A DNA stretch of 64,000 nucleotides from Cubamyces lactineus (Eukaryota > Basidiomycota > Agaricomycetes > Polyporales > Polyporaceae). The notes under the pieces are model-generated. The model was not told where the DNA came from. It saw nothing but the letters and a program-made list of their open reading frames with translations, and made no database searches. Location of the stretch: positions 310,001 to 374,000 of the forward strand of contig JACDTU010000014.1 in NCBI GenBank assembly GCA_022376465.1. Reading direction: 5' to 3'. This document shows positions 1 through 13,504 of the stretch, one piece after another (position 1 is the first letter of the stretch; each line of letters starts with the position of its first letter). Position numbers and translations under genes: made by a program.

Positions 1-631
1 GGGCAGACATGCACCCAGCCTCGTGTCTCCTCCATCATCCTCCCCGCCCAGAAAAAAACGCTTTATCAATGTCAGATCGCAAGCCCGTCTCATATTTTCT
101 CCCAGTGGGCCGTCTGCCTCACCGACCCGCCCTCCGTCTCGCGACACACCCGCCTGGTTCTCCTTAGTCCGCCGTTCCTAGTCTGACGTCGTCCTCTGCG
201 TTCCCCGTCCTCCCTCTTCTCCCCCGCACCCCCTCCGGACGAGCTCGTCCTCTGAGCTTTCCAAACCTCGTTGGTCAGTCCCTGCCCCCTCCGACTCCCG
301 CGCCGGCTTCCGTGCACGCCCGCGCTAGCCCCCCTCGCTGCTTTGTGTCTCGCCTTTGCGCAGTGAAGACATCCTCCATTCCACTCTACTCGCCTAATCC
401 AGCGAAACAATCCAACGGGCAGTGCGCGCGCCAGCAGCGCCGTGCTCGACGCAACGAGGATTGGAAACCGACCGATTGTCTTCGGAATCCGCATTCGCAC
501 GCCGCTGACTCCTTCTGCGCCGCGAAACACACAGAGCCAAGTCCAACAGCGGCAGCAGCCATCTCAGTCCAGGCGCGTTCGGGTAGTTTCCGGCGCGTGC
601 TACTACAAGTACAACGATATAAGTATCTAGC
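1..631 (+). other. upstream region of the first F-box gene
   Basis: No gene is recognised here. The strand is rich in C and T, as is common in promoters and 5' leaders of basidiomycete genes, and it runs into the ATG at 632. The overlapping frames on both strands are low-complexity and lack any family motif. The left edge may cut the promoter of this gene or the end of a neighbour outside the window. Confidence 0.4.
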
Positions 632-2645
632 ATGCACCGCACCCCTCTCCTTCACCCTACCCCCAGGCTGCACCCCTCCGCTATGGCCTACGTCTCGCTC
701 GAGGCTCCTCTCGCCCGTGCACCGACGACCATGTCCTGGACTTCCGAGTACTCCGAGCCGCCTCCTTACGAGATGTGCGATCCGCCCACCCTCATGAACG
801 CCACATATCCCGACAAGCCTTCCCCTTTCCCCCGTCCCCAGGACGTACCATCCACATCTGCTGGCTTCTCGCGCACACCATGGCTCTCCAGCCCAAGACG
901 AAACGCAGCCAACTTGTCAATACCGCATTTGCGCGAAGCGCTGCATTCGCTAGAGTCCAAGATGGCGACCCTGCTGAGCGAGAGGGACCTCCTGGAGTCG
1001 AGGCTGGAGCAAGCGGTTCGTCTTCAATCACCCGTGCAACGCGTCCCAAATGACCTGCTATCGTCCATCTTCTCAATTGCCGTACTAGACGGGGAAGAGG
1101 AGGACTCGATAACGCTCTCCAATCTCATGCTCGTTTGCCGATACTGGAGGGAGGTGGCGATCCACACACCGATGCTCTGGACACGGATCGTGATGGGCAC
1201 GCATCGGTCTGTGGACAGGGCGCTGCTGAAACTCGACCGGTCAAGAAGTGCGCCGCTCTACATCTGCCTAGACTTTAGCCCACGGATGGAGCACGGCACG
1301 GTTTCGACAGAGAGCATAGTCACGGCGATGGATCTAATCCGCCCAGCGATATGGCGCTGGAAGACGTTCCACCTCACCGTTCCCAGTCGACCACAGGCTC
1401 ACGTCGCGCTCACGCGATGCAGAGAGCAGGCGCCCCTGCTCGAGGTCCTCTCCATCCGGGTCGCCCACTCGATGCAGGAGGATCACTACTCGACGCCACC
1501 GCTCCCGCTGTTTGAACGACATACACCGCGATTACGTTCCTCGTCGTTCACATCGTTCAATTTCGGATGGGACATCGCGCTCCTGAGCAACCTCCGGGTG
1601 CTGAAATTGGGCGGCTACTGGAACGGGTTCTCACCATCGGTCGACGTCATCCTGAAGACGCTCCGTGCGTGCCCCCAACTCGAGGAACTCGTTTTGCGCA
1701 ATATGTCCGACGTGGACCCGGAGAGCTGCGCCTCGCTCATCTCGGAGTCTTCTGAGCAGCAGGACGATTTCGCCCTGGCGCGCGTCTCAGACACGCGCAC
1801 GATCCAGCTGCCCCGTCTTCGCAAGGCCTCGTTCTACTACTCCGGCAACTTGCGGACGCGCACCGTCTTTAGCCTCTTGTCGTTCCCGGCTCTGGAACGA
1901 ATTGAGTTGTGCTATCTCGACAACGTATCGCCGATCCTCGAGTGCTTGCGAAAACAGTCGCTCACGGTCCTGCCCTTGCGCCACCTTCGTATCGAGTCGT
2001 GTTTCCTGAACGAGCTGCGATTCGCCCGGCTTCTGCAGCGGCTCCCAGCGCTGAATTCGCTGGAGCTCGTCGACGTGGAGGACGTGACGTCCAACCTCAT
2101 GCGGGTGAGTGCTTGCTGCCAGATATAGCGAGGACGATACGTACGGAGCTGACCACGCACGCGCGATTCATCAGAACTTCGCCGCTCCTCCGGTTTCGCA
2201 GACGTGGGTCTGCCCGAAGTTGGCCACGCTTTCCCTCGAGGGGTGCACGTCCATCGAATGGGAGACGATTCGGTCGATCGTCGAGTCCCGTCTTCCTCCC
2301 CACTCGCGCGCGTTCCCTCGCCAGACTGCACGCCAGGCGTCGCCCTCCCCTGCGCGGCCCGCGGTGTCCAGTGCTTCCGTGAGCAGCGCGTCTGGCCAGC
2401 GCCCCGCCGTCTCGTCATCCACGTCCTCCGCCTCCGCGTTCGCCGCGACGGCCCACATCCTCTCGCACCAGCCTGCGACGTCATCCGCGTCGCATGCGGT
2501 GGGCCGGCCGGTGCGCATCGAGTCCATGGACCTGACGAGGTGCCATCAGATCAGCAAGGAGATGGTGCAGTGGCTCCGCATGTACGTCGCGGAAGTGAAG
2601 TGTGAGACCGTGAAGAGCGTCTGGGGCGAGCCTTCGCTCTCATAG
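632..2645 (+). CDS. F-box protein with leucine-rich C-terminal part
   Basis: Two exons, 632..2104 and 2175..2645; the acceptor at 2201 also keeps frame. After a proline/serine-rich start and a short coiled coil (SLESKMATLLSERDLLESRL) comes an F-box: NDLLSSIFSIAVLDG, then LMLVCRYWREVAI and TPMLW. The rest has spaced leucine patterns such as LPRLRKASF, FPALERIELCYL and LPALNSLELVDV, as in F-box/LRR proteins. F-box proteins of this kind usually bind Skp1 in SCF ubiquitin ligases and choose the substrate; the substrate cannot be told from sequence. In-frame ATGs at 683 and 731 are alternative starts. The frame past the stop stays open to 2783, so an extra intron at 2595..2645 giving a longer tail is possible. 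Confidence 0.8.
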
Positions 2646-3111
2646 CCAGCGCGCTTCGGCGGGCTGGTCCAGCTGATCGATCTGCGGTCGAACAGGATGG
2701 TGACATACGGTACCAGTGGACGCGGTGCGAAGTTGAAGATACCCTGGAAGGTGCCTCCTCTCCTTTCTCATTGTTTCCTTTGAGCTTCTCTCGACCCCGC
2801 CACTTCCTTGGATATCGCGTTTGTCGTCGTCGTCATGTAAGTTAAATTACTGTGTATCTTGCTTACCGTTCCGTTCTCGCCCGTCCCGCTGTCGCATCCC
2901 GGCCTCTTCCCCCCTTTTTTCTCTTTGCTTACCTTCATGTCGGTGTCATGAACTTTCACGCGTTTATACCATAGTAATGTATCTATATCTTCTCGAGAAA
3001 TGATCCATCGCATTCCAAAGTGAAGTGTCAAGAAAGGGGTACAGGAAGGCTAGAAGAGCGGGCTCAGAGTACTCAATGGGAGGCCTGTACACCGAACGTA
3101 CCTCTAGCAGA
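2646..3111. other. convergent 3' intergenic region
   Basis: This lies between the 3' ends of the F-box gene (+) and the SIKE-like gene (-). It should hold both 3' UTRs. Apart from the possible F-box tail extension to 2783, I see no gene or repeat. Confidence 0.5.
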
Positions 3112-4410
3112 TCAACCGTATCTGGGCGTCGATAGCGCTCTATACGTCCCATATGGGCCAACAGTCCCTGGGGGCCCGCCCAAACGTTGATGTGCAGGAG
3201 GCGGCGGGATAACACTCGTATGGTGCTCAGACCCTCGGTCTTCACCAGTACCGTTGGGGTGATCTTGGGGCGTTTGCGCGGGTGCTGTATTGGTATTCGA
3301 CGAAGTAGGCACGTTGGGCTTGAGTAGCCCATGGAGGAGAGCGCGGAGCTCCTCGTTTTCGCGTTCCAGGCGTGCAAGCTCGATCTCGCGCTCGAGGGAC
3401 CACTCCGCTGCGGCGATCCTTTTCTCAGGGTCTTCCTCGTCGTCCAGTAGGCGATCGACATTGATTTCGAGGGGTGCCTCGTTCTCTTGAACGTCGACCT
3501 CGCGCTGCTTGCCCTTGTCCTGCACACCGCTGGATCCCTCTGGTGATTCGTCCTGCGAGATGGAGCTCTCTCTTGGTGCAGCGGAAGGCTCCGCAGTTGC
3601 CGAGGAGGACGCTTCCCTAGACTGTGCAGATCGTGCAGCTCGTGCCTGCGCTTGGGTGTACGCCTCGTACGCATGGATATCTTCGCCACCAATCTTCCGT
3701 AGCACTGCCCGAAGGAGGCGGCTTATGCGGACGAGGCTTTCCGAGCGCGCGTTATTTACGGCCAGCGACGCGTCGAGCGCCTCCGTCTCACGTTCTATGA
3801 TGACGCTTTCGTATTGACGCATGAGGGCGAGCTCGCGTTGTTGCACTTCGTGCTATAAAGAATAGGGTGAGGAAAGTCAAGAGTAGCATTTTGGCTGAGG
3901 ACGTACTGCGTGAATACGGAACTTCTCCATGGTCTTCTCTAGAGTCTGCTCGTATTCCCGAATCAACGTGCTGAGCTGGCGGTTGTCATTCAGGAGCGTT
4001 TGATTCTCTGCTGACATTGCCGCGTTCATCCGCTCTAGCTCGGCCTCGTAGACCTCTGTGCCATAGTTAAGTAACGCTTAATAATAATCATGGTATCTCA
4101 ACGAAATACCTTTAGGCTTGTCTAGGTTGAATCTTCACGAACTGTCAAACGCGATCTACTCTGCGCGATTGGACGGTACACACCGACGTAGGACGAAACC
4201 GGTTTGTGTATGTATTGCTTGCGCCTACATACGCGCTCAGTTCACACACATTAGATCTCCTCCACGGTTGCAACTGACCTTGACACCATCTGTTAGGGCA
4301 TGTAGGTTTACAGCAGTAGAACGGTTTTGGCTGAGCTGTTCCGACAGCTCAGAGACCATAGCCCATACTCGCATAACATCGGGGTCGCCATTAGAGTCCA
4401 TTATGGCCAT
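3112..4410 (-). CDS. SIKE/FGFR1OP2-family coiled-coil protein (fungal SCI1/Far-type STRIPAK subunit)
   Basis: Three exons on the minus strand: 4279..4410, 3907..4053 and 3112..3852; about 339 residues. The start is the first ATG (MAIMDSNGDPDVMRVWAMV). Exon 2 is a heptad coiled coil (NDNRQLSTLIREYEQTL), and the exon 2/3 join reads MEKFRIHAHEVQQREL. This matches the pattern of human FGFR1OP2/SIKE, where 'ENRQIRELQQENKELR' is followed by 'LIMSKYREQ'. A second coiled coil near the C-terminus (ERENEELRALLHGLLKP) matches the family's last helix. The middle is disordered and rich in S, E and P. In animals and filamentous fungi this family belongs to the STRIPAK phosphatase-kinase complex, which acts in cell fusion and fruiting. 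That role is inferred from the family. The first splice acceptor is GAG rather than CAG, so the exon 1/2 join is less sure. Confidence 0.7.
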
Positions 4411-4620
4411 GGGAGTACTCCAGCGATTCTAAGGGATCAAGAGAGACGGTTTTAGAGGGTATAGTTATGAACAAGCTCGCGGACGCAGTGTAGTCGATCA
4501 AGTCGTTGCTTCAGTACTGCGTACTAATTAAGCGCCCATCCGACTTGCTAGCACGTGGCTTACTTGGTGACTTCAGCGGGCGCTTACACACAACTGCACT
4601 TCCTCTCCGTCTATCATCTC

Positions 4621-5793
4621 ATGGCTACTGTTACGCACTATATCTACTCTCACTATGACCCACCTCCACGAAAAGATGAAAATCCCGCCCCTGAAGCTAA
4701 TGAAGTAGACGAAGAGGAGGATCCGTGGGTGACCGAATCCACCTTCGGCGCAAGACGTCGTATACAGAATCCGCCCCGCTTCGTACCCGCCTCGATATCT
4801 TACGACGAAGTCAATAATATGATAGGCGGTGCTTCGTCATATATCCTCTGTGAAGTTGAGAAGGAGCCACGGCCATCCACTCAAGTCAGCGACTGGTATA
4901 AGTCTCTACCCCGTGCTTCCAGTGCACCTGCAGTGGGACAGCGACCGTCAACGCACTCGACTGCGCCAACGTCCGCGAAGCCTGCCTCGCAAACCACCTA
5001 TCCCGGCAAAGCAGCCCCAGCGCCACTCAAGCCGTCCAAGAACGAGTGGTTCATCAGCAAGGCTATCATGTCTGAACCAACATCTCCCCGCGTCACCCCT
5101 GCTCCTACACTCGCGGATATCCTATCGAGGGAACCACCGCCCGACCGGACGGACGACCCATTCGTGCCACCCGTCTTCTTGCATATTGGCCCGTCAAACA
5201 AAGGCTTTGCTATGCTGCAGCGACACGGCTGGAGTGAAGGCGAGGCCCTTGGTGCGAGCGCGCCTAGAAGGACATTGTCCCAGAAAGCGAGGGAGAAGAT
5301 GCCCGCACGGACAATCCTGGACGACCCTCCTCTCACTGTCAAAACCGAGGCACGAGAGGTGGTCCTTGACGGCGACGACGACATCCGCGAAGTGCGTAAC
5401 GTGGAAGTGGTAGATCTGACACTCTCCGACTCGGACGAAGATGAAGCGTTGGAAGCACTCGTGTCCCACAACCCCGGTGCCTCGCAGGCCTCCGCCTCCG
5501 CCTCTTCCCAGGGTCCTTCACACAAGCCAACCGCACTCCTTACACCTATTGCCACAGTTCTCAAGTCCGATCGTCTCGGTATCGGCCTCAAAGCCAAAAC
5601 TGTTGGACCCTACAAGGAGTCGAAGAAGCGCGTTACGCATAATCAGGCTGCGCTTGCAGCTCATATCCGTGCAACTGAAGAGATGCGCATGCGCAAGGCC
5701 CTCCTAGGCCGGGGTGCGAACTCGTTCGCTCGGCTCGCGAAAGCAGAAGCAGAGAGTCGGAAGAGACTCTTAGCGCACTTGAATTCGGATTAG
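4621..5793 (+). CDS. G-patch domain protein with an interrupted G-patch
   Basis: Single open frame of 390 residues from ATG 4621 (MATVTHYIYSHYDPP); the frame extends upstream but only from a non-ATG codon. A G-patch core begins near residue 194 (NKGFAMLQRHGWSEGEALG) with the conserved GF, the GW and a late LG. About 105 residues follow that are acidic, Ser/Ala-rich and probably disordered (EVVDLTLSDSDEDEALEAL). The G-patch then appears to resume at residue 317 (DRLGIGLKAKTVGPY). The C-terminal part is a basic helix (RMRKALLGRGANSFARLAKA). G-patch proteins activate DEAH helicases such as Prp43 in splicing or ribosome assembly. The partner here is unknown. Confidence 0.75.
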   Translation: MATVTHYIYSHYDPPPRKDENPAPEANEVDEEEDPWVTESTFGARRRIQNPPRFVPASISYDEVNNMIGGASSYILCEVEKEPRPSTQVSDWYKSLPRASSAPAVGQRPSTHSTAPTSAKPASQTTYPGKAAPAPLKPSKNEWFISKAIMSEPTSPRVTPAPTLADILSREPPPDRTDDPFVPPVFLHIGPSNKGFAMLQRHGWSEGEALGASAPRRTLSQKAREKMPARTILDDPPLTVKTEAREVVLDGDDDIREVRNVEVVDLTLSDSDEDEALEALVSHNPGASQASASASSQGPSHKPTALLTPIATVLKSDRLGIGLKAKTVGPYKESKKRVTHNQAALAAHIRATEEMRMRKALLGRGANSFARLAKAEAESRKRLLAHLNSD

Positions 5794-6469
5794 AGCTTAC
5801 GTTACACGATGCTCGTAAGTAGACTCAAGCCAATGCATAGTGCGTCTACCTCTTGCTTATGCGTTCAACCGTCAATAGGAATGCCATCTGGAGACGCACT
5901 GAATGATGGACTGGTCGCCCCCTCCTCACAAGCGCGATTAGGCTGGCCTCCTGGCTCTTCCTTACGTTTATCCATGCCAACGGAGTCCTTCGCGTCTGCA
6001 TGTCAACGCAGTGCCGACCTCTTCATTGCCGGTCACGACGTTCCAAACCCAGACATCATGCCATTTACCGTTTTCTGAGTTCTCCTCGCATCCCCTATGG
6101 ACTAGCAACTACTGGCTATTAGAGCAAGACGAATGTATCCGTGTATCATAGACATCCCTTACCACCTCTGTATGCTATCATTATTACTCTCATTTTCGGT
6201 GCCATCTTGTGAAGTGCTTGTGATCGCGACGATGGCGGAACAGACGAATTCATTCAGATCCGAATCTTGTCGCTTACGAACGCTTTCTATGGGCGCCAGT
6301 CCTTCATACGTATAGATCTTCACCTCTCCCTTCTCGCCTCCGCAGCCCGACCCCATCCCATCCCCCCCCATCTTCCCTACCCACCAGCTCACCAACAGCG
6401 CGCAAAGCAGGCTTTGCATCTCGCAGATACCCTTCTACTCGTCCCCCAGCAATCCAACGGTCGCCCAGG
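5794..6469. other. intergenic region and leader of the Ypk kinase gene
   Basis: No gene is recognised. The last 150 bases are strongly C/T-rich (6330..6445), with a run of eight C at 6363..6370, directly before the kinase ATG. This is a usual layout of a highly expressed fungal promoter and 5' UTR. Short frames here have no motif. Confidence 0.4.
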
Positions 6470-8583
<2,114 letters not shown>

Positions 8584-9315
8584 TCTGCCACGCTCTTTTC
8601 GTCTGTCTGCACTCGCACCTACATCATCTCATCAGTATTCACACATACCATATGGCTCGGAGGAAGGTCATCTATAGGTTTCGGGTCTGTTCTCTGCGTT
8701 CCTACTACAGTCTTTCCTTACATACATCGCATCGCTAATCGCTCCCTGCTCGTCGTCGCGTTCGTTCTCTGAATCTTGTCACCATACCTGCGCTTGCGCA
8801 ATACCTAGTAGATAGTAATACAAGAACTGCTGTTGTTTGGCACTTCACCACGACCGTCCTGAAGGAGAGTGGTAGCTGCTGATTCATTGAACGATGTCGC
8901 TCTGCCTTGCATATTAATTGGGCCTACAAGCGCAGTATGCAGTGCGCGCCTGCATCAGCGCATGCCAGACTGCGTGGCCAACGCGCGAGAGCCTCGCTCG
9001 TTCTACACACCCTTCTCCGTTTAGAGAATCGCTCTGTAGGGTTTCGCGAGAGCTGCAGCACGGGTGAGTAAGCGACGCGCAGACAGACTGGCCCGCAGCG
9101 CAGAGCTGAAGCACTGGTGGAGAATCATACGAACCTGGTGCCACGCGGAGGCCAGCCGGCAGCTCAAGAGCCTGGGACAGCTCCGCTCTAAAGGGCGTCT
9201 AGCGCGCCGCGCTGCTCTCTACCGTCATCATCACACTCTTCCTCACGCCTCGCCCTCCCGCTCGTCCTATCTTTCCTCCTCCTTCTCTCTCCTTCCTGCA
9301 TCTCCCAGCCGGAAA
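8584..9315. other. intergenic region and C/T-rich leader of the VAP gene
   Basis: No gene is recognised. The first part should hold the kinase 3' UTR. From 9225 to 9310 the plus strand is almost pure C/T and leads to the VAP ATG, so it probably marks the core promoter and leader. Confidence 0.4.
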
Positions 9316-10743
9316 ATGTCCGTCTCGCTCAACCCCAGCAGCGTATTGGGGTTTAACCGTGCGTGTACCCCTTGCTCACTCCCCTCGCTGGCCAGGAGAT
9401 TGACCGGCGCGCCGTGTTCGGTTCGGTTTGCTTTACCACAGGACCCTTCACCCAGTCCGTGAAACGTACTCTTCAAATCACAAATCATAATGCGCAACCG
9501 GTTGCGTTCAAGGTCAAGACGACCGCTCCCAAGGTAAGCTCATCGCCTGTTGGGGCGTCGGTGTTGGCTCAGGGTCGACACGTACGTAGCTTTACTGTGT
9601 AAGGCCAAACTCTGGGAGGGTGGAGCCTGGGGAGACCGTCGAGGTTGCAGGTACGTACTTGCTGCAGCAAAGTGCGAAGCTACCGTAGCGAATTTCACCG
9701 CGCGTTCAGTGATGTTGCAAGCCATGAAGGAAGACCTCCCCCTTAACACCAAGTGCAAAGACAAGTTCCTGATTCAGAGCACAATCATCACGCCCGAGAA
9801 GGAGAGTATGCCGCTGCAGGATATCGTACGTCGTCCCCCCCGAACTCGAGATCGAAATCTTCCTGACGATCGGTTCAGTGGAACGTCGAGGGGGACGAAG
9901 TCCACTCGCAAAAGATCCGGGTAGTGTACTTGCCACCCGAGGGCCAGACCGTTCCAGAGGAGGACGAGACTCATGCCAACATGAGCTCACTATTGAGCGT
10001 ACCAGGACCAGACGTATGTATTGTCAGATATTGCAATCGACCTGTGCTGACAAAGACCCTTACTGTAGAACTACGCTACTGTTCGTCAGTACCCTACCAG
10101 CAATGGCCACGCGACTCGTGAGCCCAGCGGCGGTGAAGAGAGCACACTTCAGCCACCTCAGCCTGAGGACATTCACCACGATGCGCCCTCTACGCCACCT
10201 CCTAACGTTACTGTGCATCCTCCAGCACCCGAACCTCCAGTGGAGGAACCTCAGACCGACGACGGTGTCGGCATTGTGAACGTGAGCGTGCACGCACCTC
10301 CAGCACACGTCTCGCCCCCTCCATCACCACCCACGCGGGTTGCTCCGGTCGTGCAAGACCCTAACCCGGAGTTGTTGAAGAAGCTCGAGGAGGCGAAGGC
10401 CGAAATCGAACGCCTGCGGCAACTCATCGCTTCCATGCCGGAGCCGAGCACGGTACCTACGACGATCACCGAAAACCCCACGGAATTGCGGCCGAGGCGA
10501 CGTGCGCCGTACTCTGATGATGGAAGCAGCTCATACGACGGTCGCACATACGACGGTCGCACATACGACGGTCGTACGACTTACGATGGCCGCACCAACT
10601 ACGACGACGACCGCACGACATATGATGGGCGGACGGACGTGGGCAGCTACGTGAGTGATGTGCCGCCGCCTGAGGGTGTGCCATTGCAGGTGGTCATCAT
10701 CATCGCGCTTGCGGTATTCGTCACGACGTACCTCTTTTTCTGA
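9316..10743 (+). CDS. VAP/Scs2-family ER membrane protein (MSP domain, C-terminal anchor)
   Basis: Six exons: 9316..9358, 9442..9533, 9590..9650, 9710..9825, 9879..10013 and 10069..10743; 373 residues. The major-sperm-protein domain covers about residues 1-125, with the family signature FKVKTTAPK followed by LYCVRPNSGRVEPGE, then EDLPLNTKCKDKFLIQS. VAP proteins bind FFAT motifs and tether the ER to other membranes. The linker is Pro-rich and then has a coiled coil (LLKKLEEAKAEIERLRQLIA). A tandem YDGRT repeat follows, and a hydrophobic tail anchor of about 20 residues (VVIIIALAVFVTTYLFF) ends the protein. The order of MSP, coil and tail anchor is the normal VAP layout. The repeat region is not typical. 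Confidence 0.9.
10534..10635 (+). repeat. 15-nt tandem repeat coding for YDGRT units
   Basis: Three near-perfect copies of a 15-nt unit (tacgacggtcgcaca) are followed by degenerate copies, all in frame inside the VAP gene. They code for about six YDGRT-like pentads (SYDGRTYDGRT and on). The length is a multiple of three, so changes in copy number would not break the frame. Confidence 0.85.
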
Positions 10744-11281
10744 TCATGAAGCACGCCGGATGGGATGGAGGGCATATGTCGGCTTTAGCTCGTTTATTGT
10801 GATTCCTGGACACACCCCTGGTTTTGAGCTCTATTTCTTATTTCTGTCGCGCCTGTGTTCTATCGTATCGTTCTTGAAGTGCTGTCCCTACTTGTTTACG
10901 CCTCGTTGGCGTAATCACCACCTTTCATCTGCGGATGCCCGTCCTCTCCTTTCCCCTTCTCGTCGTTCCACCTCCCAAAGGGCATCCTCCCTCCCTCACT
11001 CTTCCTCACTCTCTTCTCCCTGCTCTACTCCTCTCGCGCTATCGGTGGTGATCCTATGGTACTGTTCGGCCTGTACATACATATATTTTATTCTGCCAAC
11101 GCCTATGAAGTCGCCGATACATGGCGCTATATGCCGGATACCCTCTCTTCCTCGCTCTCTTCGCTTCCCTTACCTGAATCCTCACCAAAACATATGATAC
11201 ACGCATTCTAGGTGGCATAGCACTCGTATCACTGCCATGCCGTTGATCCACGAACTATATGCATGGCACCACCACCGCCTT
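10744..11281. other. convergent 3' intergenic region
   Basis: This lies between the 3' ends of VAP (+) and the SGNH hydrolase (-). C/T-rich sequence at 10930..11040 has no open family frame. It probably holds both 3' UTRs. No repeat or RNA gene was seen. Confidence 0.4.
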
Positions 11282-12682
11282 TTACTTTGACGCTGCTTGA
11301 AGTTGGGCCTCGACGGCCCCTGCGAGGAGGCGGTGGACATGCTCCGTAGGGTGGCCAGTATCTGCACGGACAAGTCAGAATCACACATGAACACTGCGGC
11401 GGTCGTAACACGTACTAAACCAGAAGAAGCCCGGGTCGTCGCACTCGCAGAAGCCCGTGATATTCGTGAACCCATGTTCCTCGGCGCTATCCAGGATCTG
11501 GTTGAACCATGTATGCGCGTCGAACGAGAGCACAGTCACGTCCCTGTGCGTTTTGGCGAACGCGGTCGTGTGCGCGGCGAGGGCGGCGTTGTAGTCGAGG
11601 ATGTGCTGCTTGTAGGTTGGGGCGATCGTCGTGCCGAGGTGGTCTGGCGAGCGCTCCATGGGCGGGACGTTGAAGAAGAGGTAGGTGCCGCGGAGGTCGT
11701 GGTCGTAGGCGTTTTGCTGTATCGTGGACGGCTTAGGCTGTATGCTAGAGGCTCGAGGTGGGGTTTAGCACGTACTACTGCGCCGAAGAGAGACTGCATC
11801 TCGAGCTCCCAAAACGCCTTGAAATCGGTGATCTAGTCGTGACAAATGAATCACTATCATGGACAATGCATTCTTGCAGCGAACGGACGGAGCCGTGGAC
11901 CTACAGTTTGGTTGTTTAAAGTATCGCCGGTGTCGTTTATTCCAATCCACCATGCGACTAAGGTTTCGGCCGGAGGGTGCGGGACGACGTCGGAGGCGTA
12001 CTGCACCCATTGCTTCACTTCGTCGACCAGATCGACGGTGAAGTTGTGGTGTAATGGTAGCCTGTAAGCAGCAATGCCATTAGCGAGAGGGGAACTTGAT
12101 AGATTTCTCGGCAGGGTCAAGCTTACAGCGCCTTGTCGACGTCCGCACCTGCGAATGCGAAGTTCCAGAGTTGGTGAGGGGAGCAGCTGGAGGGCTTCCC
12201 GGCGAAACAGCCGGTCAGGAACTCGGTCTTGAGTTACTGTTGATGTCAGTGTTCTACGTTTCGCATATATCTCTAGACTGAATGCGTACCCAGTTAGATC
12301 CGTCTGAGCTCGTCTAGAAAGCAACGTGAACGTCAGTGTAGTGACATTAAACGCGTCTATTTGGGGGTCACACCCTACATTCTTGGGTACGATCTCGTCT
12401 GTCAGCAGTTCACGGGGTGTGAAGGAGAAATCGAATGCGTCGCCTATGAAGCTACCCGCGGTACGTCGATCAGGTCAATTTGCACGGTAAATCCGAGTCA
12501 GTTGGGTCGTACCTGAAGTTGGCCAAGCCATGTGTGCCTTGCACGAATGTATACGAATCTCCGAACGCGTACACGTACTTCGTGCGCTCCCAGTTGAACG
12601 CATGTGTTACGCCATTGGTAGAGGGCGTCGCAGTGGCCACTGATATCATTGCCAAACAAACGAACGCATCGAGGCCGAGCAT
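11282..12682 (-). CDS. secreted SGNH/GDSL hydrolase (CE16-like acetylesterase)
   Basis: Eight minus-strand exons: 12513..12682, 12379..12451, 12290..12313 (a 24-nt microexon), 12127..12227, 11905..12061, 11776..11832, 11416..11716 and 11282..11361; 320 residues. It starts with a signal peptide (MLGLDAFVCLAMISVATA). The nucleophile motif is YAFGDSYT. Other family blocks are LWNFAFAGADVD (Gly block), WIGINDTGDT (Asn block) and the C-terminal FNTGHPTEHVH with the catalytic His. The residue three before that His is Asn, where Asp is the textbook residue, and its codon is split by the last intron. The CE16 family removes acetyl groups from xylo-oligosaccharides and similar sugars outside the cell. 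The substrate is inferred from the family. A TATA-like site lies about 110 bp upstream. Confidence 0.85.
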
Positions 12683-13504
12683 GGGACGCGGAATCTAGTG
12701 TGCTTTCTGCGGGTCGAAGTTGGAATGATTGATGAGAGAAGCGAGCACAACGTCGCATAGCATACAATGTGCGCTATGCCGCTGAGCTCATTATATAGAG
12801 TCTAGCCAGAAGCAGATGATCACAGGAAGCTAGGATTCGCGAGGCCAGCTGACCCATGGTATGACTGCCCACTCGACCTTTGCCGTGAAACGCGGGCCGC
12901 TGGAGCAGCGATCTTCTATGACGATATCAAGGAGACCGCATCACCGCACTCCTTTTCGCGAAGATAGACCGATGGAACAAAGGGATGGAAGGAGGTAGGG
13001 TGGTCAAGCCCTGTACACACGAAACTTTGGTCATGGAGGCAGACGTCCGAAAGCTCGGCCAGAATCATTGGCACGCGACGCGTCTCTGTCACGTGGGACG
13101 TGTTTGATTGCCACATTGGGCGTCTAATGCGCTTCAAGTTGTGGCAACTGCGCAATTAGACCAGCGAGTATACTGTAGTAGCTAGCCCTCGGACTCCAAG
13201 CGAGTTTATGTAGCGTACCGCGACCGCGACTCCTATGCGAGTTAACTCTCAGGATGTTGAGGTTTCTCGAGCGGACGGTTGCGCGAAAGTCGCATCATGT
13301 CATTGTCAACGGCCGTTGACACAGCGGAGGCCGGGTGTGTGACCAAGCGGATTGACGTTTCTCACCCGACAGCGGTCTCTGCCGCGACGAGGTGCGACGA
13401 GGCATTTCCGCCGCACACGACGACAACGAGTTACGACTACGGCCTCCTTCCAGTTCCAAGTCACAGTTCTCCTTCTAAGCTTGGGCAGACAGTTACCAGT
13501 CAAC
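12683..13504. other. divergent promoter region between SGNH hydrolase and SOD
   Basis: Both flanking genes are transcribed away from this 820-bp stretch, so it should hold both promoters. A TATA-like element for the minus-strand gene is at 12791..12798. No coding frame with a family motif was found. Confidence 0.45.
12791..12798 (-). promoter_or_regulatory. TATA-like box of the SGNH hydrolase gene
   Basis: The minus strand reads ctatataa about 110 bp before the ATG at 12682, a fitting place for a fungal TATA box. Confidence 0.4.

Noticed and set aside
2595..2783. Longer C-terminus for the first F-box protein through an extra intron
   Set aside because: The 51-nt intron is in frame and has a fair acceptor, but its donor (gtgaag) is weak and no branch site is clear. 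The shorter product ends naturally at 2645.
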